DNA of 20,424 nucleotides, from the IMG/VR virus record IMGVR_UViG_3300044638_002690, positions 1 to 20,424 of that record; one strand, given 5' to 3'. The position numbers and the translations under genes are program-made. Position 1 is the stretch's first letter; every line of letters begins with the position of its first letter. The DNA is from a virus. The notes under the pieces were generated by a model that was not told where the DNA came from, searched no databases, and saw only the letters and a program-made list of their open reading frames with translations. Positions 1 to 5,707 of the stretch are shown here, one piece after another.

Positions 1-20
1 ATGGTTTACTGTATCCCCTT

Positions 21-206
21 TCATTCACCATCTCCATCCCTTGCATCAATCATTGAGTCCGCTATTTTATAAGCCACAATACCAAAGTTACCATCACGTA
101 CATACTTATAGACTTCTGGGTTTGCTAGCAATCCAGTTAATGCTCTTGCCGCGAAGTAATCTCTCATATCATTTTTCCCACGTGGGAAATCCATATCGTT
201 ATTCAT
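21..206 (-). CDS. Small conserved phage protein, unknown function
   Basis: This gene encodes 61 residues. The pattern DYFAARALTGLLANPEV followed by a short helix with VAYKIADSMIDAR resembles small uncharacterised proteins seen in many tailed phages; that likeness is from memory. No catalytic motif or membrane segment is visible. The ATG overlaps the end of the upstream diphosphohydrolase-like gene by 8 bases, so translation is probably coupled, and only a weak AGGG precedes it. The codons for residues 7-11 (FPRGK) are one copy of the dispersed 16-bp dyad (174-189), so the repeat has been accommodated in coding sequence. The gene ends 20 bases from the left edge. Confidence 0.75.
   Translation of the reverse strand: MNNDMDFPRGKNDMRDYFAARALTGLLANPEVYKYVRDGNFGIVAYKIADSMIDARDGDGE
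174..189. repeat. Dyad repeat copy 1, inside a gene
   Basis: Perfect 16-bp palindrome TTTCCCACGTGGGAAA. It lies inside the small CDS 21-206 and is read there as part of DFPRGKN. It is the leftmost of ten copies in the window. Confidence 0.9.
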
Positions 207-549
207 CTTTATACCCTACCATATCAAACCATAATAAAAATAGCATACAGCATATAACGTGCGCTGCATGAGGCTCACCCGAGCCACCTGTTTCTTTGTC
301 GTCAACCCACTCACCATCATTGATAGCATTCATGTGACGATACGCCGCCGCTAAGTATCTGTGCCTAGCGTTTTTAACTATCTTCCAATTATCTGCGCTG
401 TACTTCTTCGCGCCATGCTCAAGCACTCTAACCACTGGCTCCATCGCCTTGAATGGCACAAGCGTCCAATCTACTTTCTCGTTATCAAACTTCACACCTT
501 CTCCTAACTTAAGACTGTCCTCATAGTCCAGCGCATCTTTATACTGCAT
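199..549 (-). CDS. dATP/dGTP diphosphohydrolase-like protein (MazG-like fold)
   Basis: This gene encodes 116 residues. The segment GVKFDNEKVDW, then PFKAMEPVVRVLEHGAKKY, then DNW, AAAYRHMNAINDGE and GEPHAAHVICCMLFLL matches the family usually labelled 'dATP/dGTP diphosphohydrolase, N-terminal' in phages. Members are small all-alpha enzymes thought to remove pyrophosphate from purine dNTPs and so adjust the nucleotide pool. The H/E/D-rich helices fit a metal-dependent pyrophosphohydrolase. I chose the ATG at 549 because GGGAGG sits five bases upstream; an in-frame TTG at 561 would bury that site. The GGGAGG is also the last codons and stop of the upstream gene (FGR, TAG). No PurZ-like gene for modified purines is in this window. 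The family call is from memory of the pattern. Confidence 0.72.
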   Translation of the reverse strand: MQYKDALDYEDSLKLGEGVKFDNEKVDWTLVPFKAMEPVVRVLEHGAKKYSADNWKIVKNARHRYLAAAYRHMNAINDGEWVDDKETGGSGEPHAAHVICCMLFLLWFDMVGYKDE

Positions 550-550
550 A

Positions 551-742
551 CTACCTCCCAAACACCTCAGTTAACGCCATAGACCGTGCATCTTTATCTG
601 GTAAACCACGTGTTCGCATCAGCTCCCACACCATGTCGCAGAACTTATCTACTTGTTCTTCAGTAGGTCGTACCCTACGCCTGTCTAATTTATCATACAG
701 CCATCCTTCATCAAGGTCAGCTTGTTCATATTGTTGGCTCAT
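551..742 (-). CDS. Small hypothetical protein
   Basis: This gene encodes 63 residues that are strongly charged (DLDEGWLYDKLDRRR, then EEQVDKFCDMVWELM) and probably mostly helical. I do not recognise it. Its final codons and TAG stop contain the GGGAGG ribosome binding site of the next leftward gene, so the two are probably co-translated. It begins 24 bases downstream of a strong minus-strand terminator (767-791). It therefore needs readthrough or a promoter in the short gap, where I see no good sigma-70 box. The start has only a weak purine stretch upstream, so the exact start is uncertain. Confidence 0.65.
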   Translation of the reverse strand: MSQQYEQADLDEGWLYDKLDRRRVRPTEEQVDKFCDMVWELMRTRGLPDKDARSMALTEVFGR

Positions 743-766
743 GCTACACCACGCATCATTATGCGG

Positions 767-791
767 AAAAAATGCCCACCCGAAGATGGGC
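767..791 (-). terminator. Rho-independent terminator with UUCG tetraloop
   Basis: Read on the minus strand, GCCCATC pairs with GGTGGGC (one T-G wobble) around a TTCG loop closed by C-G, followed by ATTTTTT. This is a classic intrinsic terminator and would end leftward transcripts coming from 829-4372. Confidence 0.85.
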
Positions 792-828
792 TAATCAAGG
801 AGAGTACACTAACGGAACTGAAGCTAAT

Positions 829-1107
829 TTAACATGATTTACATGAAATATAAAATAAATTATCAGTTAAGCGCATCCCAAATTCTACTGACACGGTGCC
901 TTCTTCATTAGAGGACACCCGTTCTTTAAGGTATAGATAGCAGTCTTTAAACCATTTAGGTAGGTTGCACTCCTCACATACTATGCCGTCGTCACTGGCA
1001 CTCATGGTTATATGAAGCTTGCCACTACTCAGTATCTCCACGCGAGCCATAGCATCACGTGGAATCTCAACCTTTCTATACCTCGCCATCGATATTACAT
1101 TACCCAT
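829..1107 (-). CDS. Hypothetical protein with two CxxC pairs
   Basis: This gene encodes 92 residues of unknown function. C44-x2-C47 and the C-terminal C89-x2-C92 could bind one zinc ion; an extra Cys is at 56. Between them are alternating hydrophobic strands (SVEFGMRLTDNLFYISC). The ATG at 1107 has GGAGG four bases upstream and shares one base with the TGA stop of the upstream peptidase gene (TGATG), which indicates translational coupling. A GTG one codon earlier is possible but would sit too close to the Shine-Dalgarno. The gene is the last of its transcript before the terminator at 767-791. Confidence 0.7.
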   Translation of the reverse strand: MGNVISMARYRKVEIPRDAMARVEILSSGKLHITMSASDDGIVCEECNLPKWFKDCYLYLKERVSSNEEGTVSVEFGMRLTDNLFYISCKSC

Positions 1108-2075
1108 CACACCTCCGCATCAAAAGCCCTCCCATAAATTTTAAGCTCACTAATCTCTACACCAATATCTTCTAGGTATGCCGCTACTATTTCTGGATGA
1201 TCGTACACATAGTCCTCCATCGATTCATTAAAGTGTTTATGTTTATATGCCCCGTAATTACCCCAATCTCCGTAAGACTTATCACCCCAGTCTGTCTTGC
1301 CATACTTGTAGCCCACAGTGAACCTATACACCTGCGGGTCACGCTTAGCAGGTAAGCTCTCCCAGTCCATGCTTATACACGCATCCACTAGCTTTTCGAG
1401 GAACACCACATCGAGCGACTCGTTTTTGGTATGCTGGTCAAAGTACCCCACGCTGAGATTGATACACTCACTCACCGTCTCAAAGAACGTATAGCTGTCC
1501 GTGAAGCTACCTGTCGGGTCTTTCTTATACGGCAGGTCGAACTGCGCTATGAACGCATCAGCAAACGCTACGCTACACCCTTCCTCACTCATCTGGTGGG
1601 TAATGAGATTGTCATAACCCTTGCGGTCAAACGACACGCACTTCTTGATATGCTCGGGCATTGCATAGTTACTACTGCCTACGCGTCCCTGCTCCTCTGT
1701 TGCAAAGAACACATACAGCCCAGACTTGCCAGCGAGTATCATACGTATCATCACATACATACCAGCCCCATCATCAGCGCCCAGTACACCACCTCCCTCG
1801 ACTCGCACTAAGCCTTTACTGTCAAGCACCAGAGCATTCTCTCCGAGTTTATTGTTTACCGTATCCGTGTGTGCTGTGAAGCAGGTGTCACCACCTCTAT
1901 CGACTGTGATGTTGCCGTGCATATCTCCCACGTGGGAAATGTTGAGCGTGTTTAGCAGTGCTGTTGTAAACGCCAAGCAGTGCTGTGGGCTATTCGTTGG
2001 TCGTTTATCATTTAAGATATAGTGCAGGATAGGCTGTAGTGTACGTACTGCTTCGGCGTTATATAATTTTTTCAT
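1107..2075 (-). CDS. M20/M42-type zinc metallopeptidase
   Basis: This gene encodes 322 residues with the complete metal-site signature of M20/M28/M42 co-catalytic peptidases: H69 and D71 in FTAHTDTV, D101-D102 in GADDGAG, the catalytic/ligand pair E127-E128 in FFATEEQG followed by VGSS, D150 in SFDRKG, and H215 in YFDQHTKNE. The order and spacing resemble peptidase T-like and M42 aminopeptidases. I see no separate dimerisation domain of full M20 size, so a compact single-domain form is likely. A predicted role is cytoplasmic hydrolysis of short peptides; its use to a phage is unclear. I chose the second ATG because GGAG lies six bases before it and abuts the first. The gene contains a dyad-repeat copy (1927-1936) encoding SHVG just before the HTD motif. 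It follows the 554-residue gene by 11 bases and overlaps the next gene by one. Confidence 0.8.
   Translation of the reverse strand: MKKLYNAEAVRTLQPILHYILNDKRPTNSPQHCLAFTTALLNTLNISHVGDMHGNITVDRGGDTCFTAHTDTVNNKLGENALVLDSKGLVRVEGGGVLGADDGAGMYVMIRMILAGKSGLYVFFATEEQGRVGSSNYAMPEHIKKCVSFDRKGYDNLITHQMSEEGCSVAFADAFIAQFDLPYKKDPTGSFTDSYTFFETVSECINLSVGYFDQHTKNESLDVVFLEKLVDACISMDWESLPAKRDPQVYRFTVGYKYGKTDWGDKSYGDWGNYGAYKHKHFNESMEDYVYDHPEIVAAYLEDIGVEISELKIYGRAFDAEV
1925..1939. repeat. Dyad repeat copy 2, inside the peptidase gene
   Basis: Core CCCACGTGGG with the full AAA flank on one side and CT on the other. Read on the minus strand it encodes NISHVG near residue 47 of the peptidase, in a loop before the metal-binding HTD. 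Confidence 0.85.
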
Positions 2076-2086
2076 TGTCATCTCCG

Positions 2087-3751
2087 TTAAGCGGCTAAGG
2101 CTATGGTGTGGTCTACTATGTCGAGTGTCTTGGTGTCTTTGGGAATATAAACGTACTCGCTTTCTTCCTCGTCATAGGTAAAGACAATACCTTCCTCGTC
2201 CACGCTTATCCAATCCCCGTCTTCCATTTGAACGCAGTCGTCCTTAGCCATCCAGTAGTCGTGGTAGTCTGAATACACCCACCCAGCTTGATTTGCTACA
2301 TCGGTGCTCATGTACCACTCCGTAGTTTCATCCACATAGGTGCAGTTATCCCGTGCATAATACTCAGTGACAACCTCCCAACTGTTACCTCGTGTTGCGC
2401 TAACGTGCGTTATAACTCGCACTGTACGGTTGTGGTAGCAGTAATCACAGCAGTCTATACCCTCATACTCGAGGTAGTACCCATCTCCTTGCGAGTAGTC
2501 TTCTTGACATACTTCACACATACGTGAATCATCTTCTTTATCTGCGAGTGAAGCGTTCTCGTAGTCGTTAGCTACGTAGTCACCGTATTTTTGTATCTCT
2601 ACGCTGTCACTGTGTACGTTTACACTTGTTGCATTATTGCAACCACGTGAGTGGTCACGGTGCCCATCGATGTACGGCATGAGTAGGTTGCTCATGTCAG
2701 TGGTTCTAATACCCTCAATACTTTCTTTGAGGTCGTCCCAGTCCACACCGTGTGGGTACCGCTGGAGTTTATTTATCTTAGCCCCATCTAGCGAGCCGTG
2801 TGTATAGCCCGCCGCATTAAGCATGGGTAGCATACGCTCCCACTGCCCGTAGATAATGTTAAACTCTTTGGTATTCTTATTCACCAGTGCCCGAGCCTTG
2901 GGTTCATCATACTCATACATCACCACCAGCACCACATCACTCTCGTGATACACCATCAGCGGATGGACAGGACGCCAGCAGTCTTTTGTCATGCAAGATG
3001 ACACGATGTCATTCACATCGAGTGTACGGTATGCAACAAACATATCATACCAATGGGTTAGCACTTTGAGTGTGCGTTTGTTACCTGTTAACAGGTTAGC
3101 CTTCTGACGTATCCAGTCATCGCTCATATCGGGGAAATACTTTTTAAGGTATCTCCCCGCCTTAATCTTTTGTGGAACTCTACTGTCCCAGTGTTTCTGT
3201 GTTGGAAAGTACGCCAGCAAGTCTGGCTCTGTTGTCGAGATGTGAGCACCTGTGTCCCACGCAATAGGGAAATCGTCATGCACTAACTGATACTCATCTG
3301 CACCTACCCTATCTCTGAACCACACATAGTTTTGCGCTTCGTCGCTCGATACGGGTCTGACGTACCCAATAATGTCTAAGCCTCTGACCCTATCACTCGG
3401 CTCTGTATGAGCGAACTCGTAACCATGTTCGGTTACGAACCCATTAAAGAGGTTCTTTCTGCTTGGTTTCATAGGTATTGCATGGAATGGATACTCCTCA
3501 CCTCCTCTACCAAACTCACTTCGACGTGCTACCATCACCTCCCCAAACTCACGGGTTAGCCAAACACCATCCTCGATACAGAACTCTACTATATCAAAGT
3601 GCCGTGTACTGGTGTGCTCACCAGTATTACCATCATAGCCATTAAAAGCTATGTCTCCCATAGAGTCGAAGACTCTACGTAGCCCACTCGCCATCAGATA
3701 TGGCACACCCACTTTGAGTGGGAATAAATAGTTTCTTCTTGAGTCTCTCAT
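2087..3751 (-). CDS. Large phage protein of unknown function with Cys-rich segment
   Basis: This gene encodes 554 residues and is the largest leftward gene. I do not recognise a characterised family. The N-terminal ~370 residues are a mixed alpha/beta region without an obvious Walker or nuclease motif. Residues 409-440 hold C412-x2-C415 and C434-C435-x2-C438, plausibly a zinc ribbon. The C-terminal ~110 residues are very acidic and rich in Tyr and Trp (VYSDYHDYWMAKDDC), a pattern also seen in other Cys-rich phage proteins. The ATG is preceded by AAAGGTG six bases away; a GTG three codons earlier overlaps that site. The leader is a 20-bp duplicate of the leader of the gene upstream (3780-3965). 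Confidence 0.75.
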   Translation of the reverse strand: MRDSRRNYLFPLKVGVPYLMASGLRRVFDSMGDIAFNGYDGNTGEHTSTRHFDIVEFCIEDGVWLTREFGEVMVARRSEFGRGGEEYPFHAIPMKPSRKNLFNGFVTEHGYEFAHTEPSDRVRGLDIIGYVRPVSSDEAQNYVWFRDRVGADEYQLVHDDFPIAWDTGAHISTTEPDLLAYFPTQKHWDSRVPQKIKAGRYLKKYFPDMSDDWIRQKANLLTGNKRTLKVLTHWYDMFVAYRTLDVNDIVSSCMTKDCWRPVHPLMVYHESDVVLVVMYEYDEPKARALVNKNTKEFNIIYGQWERMLPMLNAAGYTHGSLDGAKINKLQRYPHGVDWDDLKESIEGIRTTDMSNLLMPYIDGHRDHSRGCNNATSVNVHSDSVEIQKYGDYVANDYENASLADKEDDSRMCEVCQEDYSQGDGYYLEYEGIDCCDYCYHNRTVRVITHVSATRGNSWEVVTEYYARDNCTYVDETTEWYMSTDVANQAGWVYSDYHDYWMAKDDCVQMEDGDWISVDEEGIVFTYDEEESEYVYIPKDTKTLDIVDHTIALAA

Positions 3752-3756
3752 CGTAA

Positions 3757-3776
3757 TCACCTTTATTAGTATTGTT
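3757..3776. repeat. Leader direct repeat, copy A
   Basis: On the minus strand this is AACAATACTAATAAAGGTGA, containing the Shine-Dalgarno of the 554-residue gene. A perfect 20-bp copy lies at 3971-3990 before the next small gene. Confidence 0.9.
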
Positions 3777-3779
3777 GCT

Positions 3780-3965
3780 TCACACAGTTCTTAATGTGTT
3801 CGTAAAAGCATATTCACTTCTTTCAAGCTTGTTTAGTTGACTGTCGTCTAGCTGTAGTTCACAGTTATATCTACCTACACTTACTAGCATATTGTCGCAA
3901 TAGTTAAATAATGCGAGGATTCTAAACAAATATGCTCTTTCTACTATTACTATTGTTAGTTTCAT
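3780..3965 (-). CDS. Small hypothetical protein between two identical leaders
   Basis: This gene encodes 61 residues (begins MKLTIVIVERAYLFRI). The first ~20 residues are hydrophobic with embedded charges, more like a beta strand plus helix than a clear signal peptide. The rest is polar. No family is recognised. The ATG at 3965 has AAAGGTG six bases upstream. The gene sits exactly between two perfect 20-bp leader repeats, as if it were a cassette added together with a second copy of the leader, or the product of a tandem duplication in which one copy was replaced. Confidence 0.65.
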   Translation of the reverse strand: MKLTIVIVERAYLFRILALFNYCDNMLVSVGRYNCELQLDDSQLNKLERSEYAFTNTLRTV

Positions 3966-3970
3966 CTTTT

Positions 3971-3990
3971 TCACCTTTATTAGTATTGTT
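3971..3990. repeat. Leader direct repeat, copy B
   Basis: Perfect second copy of the 20-bp leader at 3757-3776, containing the ribosome binding site for the 61-residue gene. It is followed on its right by a TGCTGAAC motif that recurs at 5927 and 5959. Confidence 0.9.
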
Positions 3991-4013
3991 CAGCACTTAT
4001 CGTGCATCGTGCA

Positions 4014-4034
4014 TCACTCGACTTCGTCTCGTGA
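4014..4034 (-). repeat. Tandem-GA hairpin element, copy 1
   Basis: On the minus strand, CACGAGACGAAGTCGAGTG folds as CAC/GTG, a symmetric GA/GA mismatch, GAC/GTC and a GAA loop, plus one outer T-A pair. It lies between the dyad at 4037-4052 and the start of the gene ending at 3780, in the 5' leader. Confidence 0.75.
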
Positions 4035-4036
4035 AG

Positions 4037-4052
4037 TTTCCCACGTGGGAAA
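4037..4052. repeat. Dyad repeat copy 3
   Basis: Perfect 16-bp copy TTTCCCACGTGGGAAA, two bases past the stop of the gene 4055-4372 and directly next to hairpin copy 1. Confidence 0.92.
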
Positions 4053-4054
4053 AG

Positions 4055-4372
4055 TTAGTCTACGTTGTGCTCTCTATCGAGAGCGGTGCACCATTTAAGT
4101 AATCTACTTAAGTTTTTACCATGCACTGGCGTTTGTACCTCGTCCCCGTTGTTGGTGTTAGTCCATAAAGCATAGATGGTGTTGCGCTCCCCATTAGGGA
4201 TATATAAGGTGAAGGGATAGTCCTCCACCCACAGGTACACGTTACCATTGTGTTCATTTACGCCCACCTCACCGTAGCTGGTGAGATCCATGTTCATATC
4301 GCAAGCCTTAGTGATAAGCAGACTTGCTTTTCTGAACTCATTGTTTGTCATTTTCTCGGTGTTAATTTCCAT
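4055..4372 (-). CDS. Small hypothetical protein
   Basis: This gene encodes 105 residues. It is predicted soluble, with a helical N-terminus, a beta-rich middle (GNVYLWVEDYPFTLYIPNG) and a C-terminal helix (SRLLKWCTALDRE). No characterised family is recognised. The segment TIYALWTNTNNGDEV loosely resembles LWLHLWSNVLDEVVEI in the gene immediately upstream, so the two may be distant paralogues; this is a weak inference. The ATG has AGGAG five to six bases upstream and overlaps the end of the upstream gene by 11 bases, so translation is probably coupled. Confidence 0.72.
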   Translation of the reverse strand: MEINTEKMTNNEFRKASLLITKACDMNMDLTSYGEVGVNEHNGNVYLWVEDYPFTLYIPNGERNTIYALWTNTNNGDEVQTPVHGKNLSRLLKWCTALDREHNVD

Positions 4373-4751
4373 CTCTATCTCCTATTAATTGTTTAAGAGC
4401 CGCTTGTTCAAGCTCTTTGTTATCTTTGATGTACTTATTAAATACATCACCGTCTATTTCGAGTGGTATCTCAACCACCTCATCAAGCACGTTGCTCCAC
4501 AGATGCAACCACAACTTCTGATTGTCGTATTCTACTTCGGGGTATTTGTTACCCTCGTAGTCCTCGTTAATGAACAGACTGATGTCTGCCATAAATATTA
4601 ACAGCTCCCCTGTTTCGGGTTCAAACTCATACATAAACTTCATCTTTTTCTCCTGTTGCATCACATCGTGAAGTTTTCCCACGTGGGAAATGTTTGTTAT
4701 TAAATTTAGTAGCTCCGCTGTACGGGGTTCTAACTCGTATGTAAACTTCAT
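4362..4751 (-). CDS. Hypothetical protein with internal duplication split by repeat module
   Basis: This reads as 129 residues from the ATG at 4751. Residues 1-22 (MKFTYELEPRTAELL...) and 37-58 (MKFMYEFEPETGELL...) are a duplication, with 13 of 22 residues identical. Between them lie a dyad repeat (4675-4690), a shortened hairpin element and a strong AGGAG before an ATG at 4643. The functional protein may therefore start at 4643 (93 residues), with 4644-4751 a truncated upstream copy left open in frame. The C-terminal part (YDNQKLWLHLWSNVLDEVV, then a Lys/Glu helix) is soluble and unrecognised. The first start follows the membrane miniprotein stop by two bases. Which start is used cannot be settled from sequence. 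Confidence 0.65.
   Translation of the reverse strand: MKFTYELEPRTAELLNLITNISHVGKLHDVMQQEKKMKFMYEFEPETGELLIFMADISLFINEDYEGNKYPEVEYDNQKLWLHLWSNVLDEVVEIPLEIDGDVFNKYIKDNKELEQAALKQLIGDRDGN
4675..4690. repeat. Dyad repeat copy 4, inside a duplicated gene
   Basis: Perfect 16-bp copy, read on the minus strand as part of NISHVGKL. Next to it (4659-4674) is a derivative of the tandem-GA hairpin lacking its central ~12 bases, then an AGGAG leader nearly identical to the one before the 4754-4846 gene. Confidence 0.92.
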
Positions 4752-4753
4752 AA

Positions 4754-4846
4754 TCACCCCGCTATGATTGTCAGTGCCGCTACGAAAGCGAATGTGAATG
4801 CAGTGCAAAGCACTGAGCCGATTACTACATCAAATATGTCTTTCAT
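4754..4846 (-). CDS. 30-residue single-pass membrane miniprotein
   Basis: A short frame, MKDIFDVVIGSVLCTAF continuing through TFAFVAALTIIAG. After a short acidic start it is uninterrupted hydrophobic sequence long enough for one transmembrane helix. GGAG lies seven bases before the ATG, in the same leader module (dyad, hairpin, GATGCAAC) as other genes here. The stop is two bases from the ATG of the next gene, an operon-like spacing. Small hydrophobic phage proteins of this sort can act on host membrane enzymes or as lysis or superinfection factors, but nothing in the sequence selects among these. The strong leader and lack of rare features make it a better candidate than a chance frame. Confidence 0.6.
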   Translation of the reverse strand: MKDIFDVVIGSVLCTAFTFAFVAALTIIAG

Positions 4847-4864
4847 CTTTCTTCTCCAGTTGCA

Positions 4865-4885
4865 TCACTCGACTACGTCTCGTGA
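4865..4885 (-). repeat. Tandem-GA hairpin element, copy 2
   Basis: On the minus strand CACGAGACGTAGTCGAGTG: CAC/GTG, GA/GA mismatch, GAC/GTC, GTA loop, outer T-A pair. It lies between dyad copy 5 and the GGAG of the 30-residue gene. Confidence 0.78.
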
Positions 4886-4887
4886 AG

Positions 4888-4903
4888 TTTCCCACGTGGG
4901 AAA
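4888..4903. repeat. Dyad repeat copy 5
   Basis: Perfect 16-bp copy about 70 bases downstream of the predicted start of the 4979-5007 promoter, in the untranslated leader. Confidence 0.92.
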
Positions 4904-4978
4904 TATGTGTGTTAAATAATGTGGTTGCAGTGACTTGAGGTCACGACTCTTAATTCTAACTATGTTAATTTAGGTTAT

Positions 4979-5007
4979 ATTATACTACTCTTTACTACAC
5001 TTGTCAA
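4979..5007 (-). promoter_or_regulatory. Consensus sigma-70 promoter, leftward
   Basis: On the minus strand a perfect TTGACA (5002-5007), 17-bp spacer and perfect TATAAT (4979-4984). The -35 box and spacer lie within the final codons of the gene 4985-5188 (encoding DKCSKE and stop), so the promoter is embedded in an upstream gene. It should drive the genes from 4846 leftward. Confidence 0.9.
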
Positions 5008-5188
5008 GCCTTTTCTGATAGGCTCGTTTGTTGTTCTCTATAACTTTCTGTGGGTTGTCAAGCCTCCACTGCTTAGCACGCAGTCGTGCCTTCTCCTTGT
5101 CTTTCTCCCGTGAAGCTTTACGTTTCTCAGGGTTAGCTTGCTCCCATGCAAGTCGATTCGCCTTTTGTTTATCTGGGTCTTTGTACAT
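4985..5188 (-). CDS. Short basic coiled protein, likely HNH endonuclease remnant
   Basis: This gene encodes 67 residues, almost entirely Lys, Arg, Glu, Asn and Gln in a helical pattern (KQKANRLAWEQANPEKRKAS, AKQWRLDNPQKVIENNKRAY). This repetitive 'NPEK...NNKR.Y' style is typical of the DNA-binding N-terminal half of phage HNH homing endonucleases; compare KRYYERNKDLVKAKAA in the HNH gene at 17940. No HNH catalytic segment follows, and the frame stops inside a promoter, so it is probably a truncated relic. It may still be translated: GGAGGG stands five bases before the ATG, overlapping the stop region of the upstream gene. An independent small DNA-binding protein is the alternative. Confidence 0.68.
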   Translation of the reverse strand: MYKDPDKQKANRLAWEQANPEKRKASREKDKEKARLRAKQWRLDNPQKVIENNKRAYQKRLDKCSKE

Positions 5189-5189
5189 A

Positions 5190-5672
5190 TTAACCCTCCG
5201 CCCAATAGGGCAGATTACGTTTGGTATATCTTAATAAGTCACGCTTCTCGTTTAGATAATAGCTGCGGTAGGCACTAACCGCATCCGTCTGTGTTTTGCA
5301 GTAGTCTGGCATAGCCTGTGCAAACTGTGTTGGTGGTACGTCTGGCAGAACTAATGATGCAAGCTCTTTGATGCGAGCGATACGCATCTTCTCTATTGTT
5401 AAGTGCTGTTTACCGTATCTGTGAGTGTACTCCTCACCCAAGCACTCCATTAGAGTGTGTAACCACAGCGCATTATGTCTTGATGCGCTAACCCACTTGG
5501 TACATGGGTGGTTTTTATGTGTGCTCTTATAAGGAGTGATAGGTGTGCCTACTTCCTCATTGATCGCAGTGCAAAGCATCTGTGCACTTTCGAGTATCAT
5601 CTTCACTACGTGTTTATCGCAGTGGAATCGTGCCGCAAGCAGTGGGTTTGTGTCTAATATAAATATATTCAT
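5190..5672 (-). CDS. Conserved phage protein, unknown function
   Basis: This gene encodes 160 residues. The N-terminal pattern MNIFILDTNPLLAARFHCDK, then HVVKMILESAQML, NHPCTKWV, EEYTHRYGKQHL, FAQAMPDYCK and AYRSYYLNEKRDL is familiar from an uncharacterised family found in many phages, including cyanophage-like genomes. The family usually has this length, so the gene looks intact. Conserved His, Asp, Cys and Lys residues (D18-K19-H20 region, H53-P54-C55 region) suggest an enzyme or nucleic-acid binder, but no activity is established to my knowledge. AGGAG lies six bases before the ATG. Its end overlaps the ribosome binding site of the next gene, and a dyad repeat sits just upstream of its start. 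Confidence 0.82.
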   Translation of the reverse strand: MNIFILDTNPLLAARFHCDKHVVKMILESAQMLCTAINEEVGTPITPYKSTHKNHPCTKWVSASRHNALWLHTLMECLGEEYTHRYGKQHLTIEKMRIARIKELASLVLPDVPPTQFAQAMPDYCKTQTDAVSAYRSYYLNEKRDLLRYTKRNLPYWAEG

Positions 5673-5691
5673 GTTATTCTCCTGTTCATTT

Positions 5692-5706
5692 ATCCCACGT
5701 GGGAAA
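5692..5706. repeat. Dyad repeat copy 6
   Basis: Core CCCACGTGGG with AAA on the right and AT on the left. It fills the 35-base gap between the stop of 5708-5908 and the start of 5190-5672. Confidence 0.88.
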
Positions 5707-5707
5707 T

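Noticed and set aside
1431-2022. Long plus-strand open frames antisense to the peptidase gene
   Set aside because: No ribosome binding sites; composition and Ser/Pro/His content are typical of antisense shadows. The minus strand encodes a protein with a full set of catalytic motifs.
608-2650. Further isolated CACGTG hexamers near 608, 1059 and 2643
   Set aside because: They lack the CCC/GGG and TTT/AAA flanks, so they are not counted as copies of the dyad, although CACGTG seems commoner on the left side overall.
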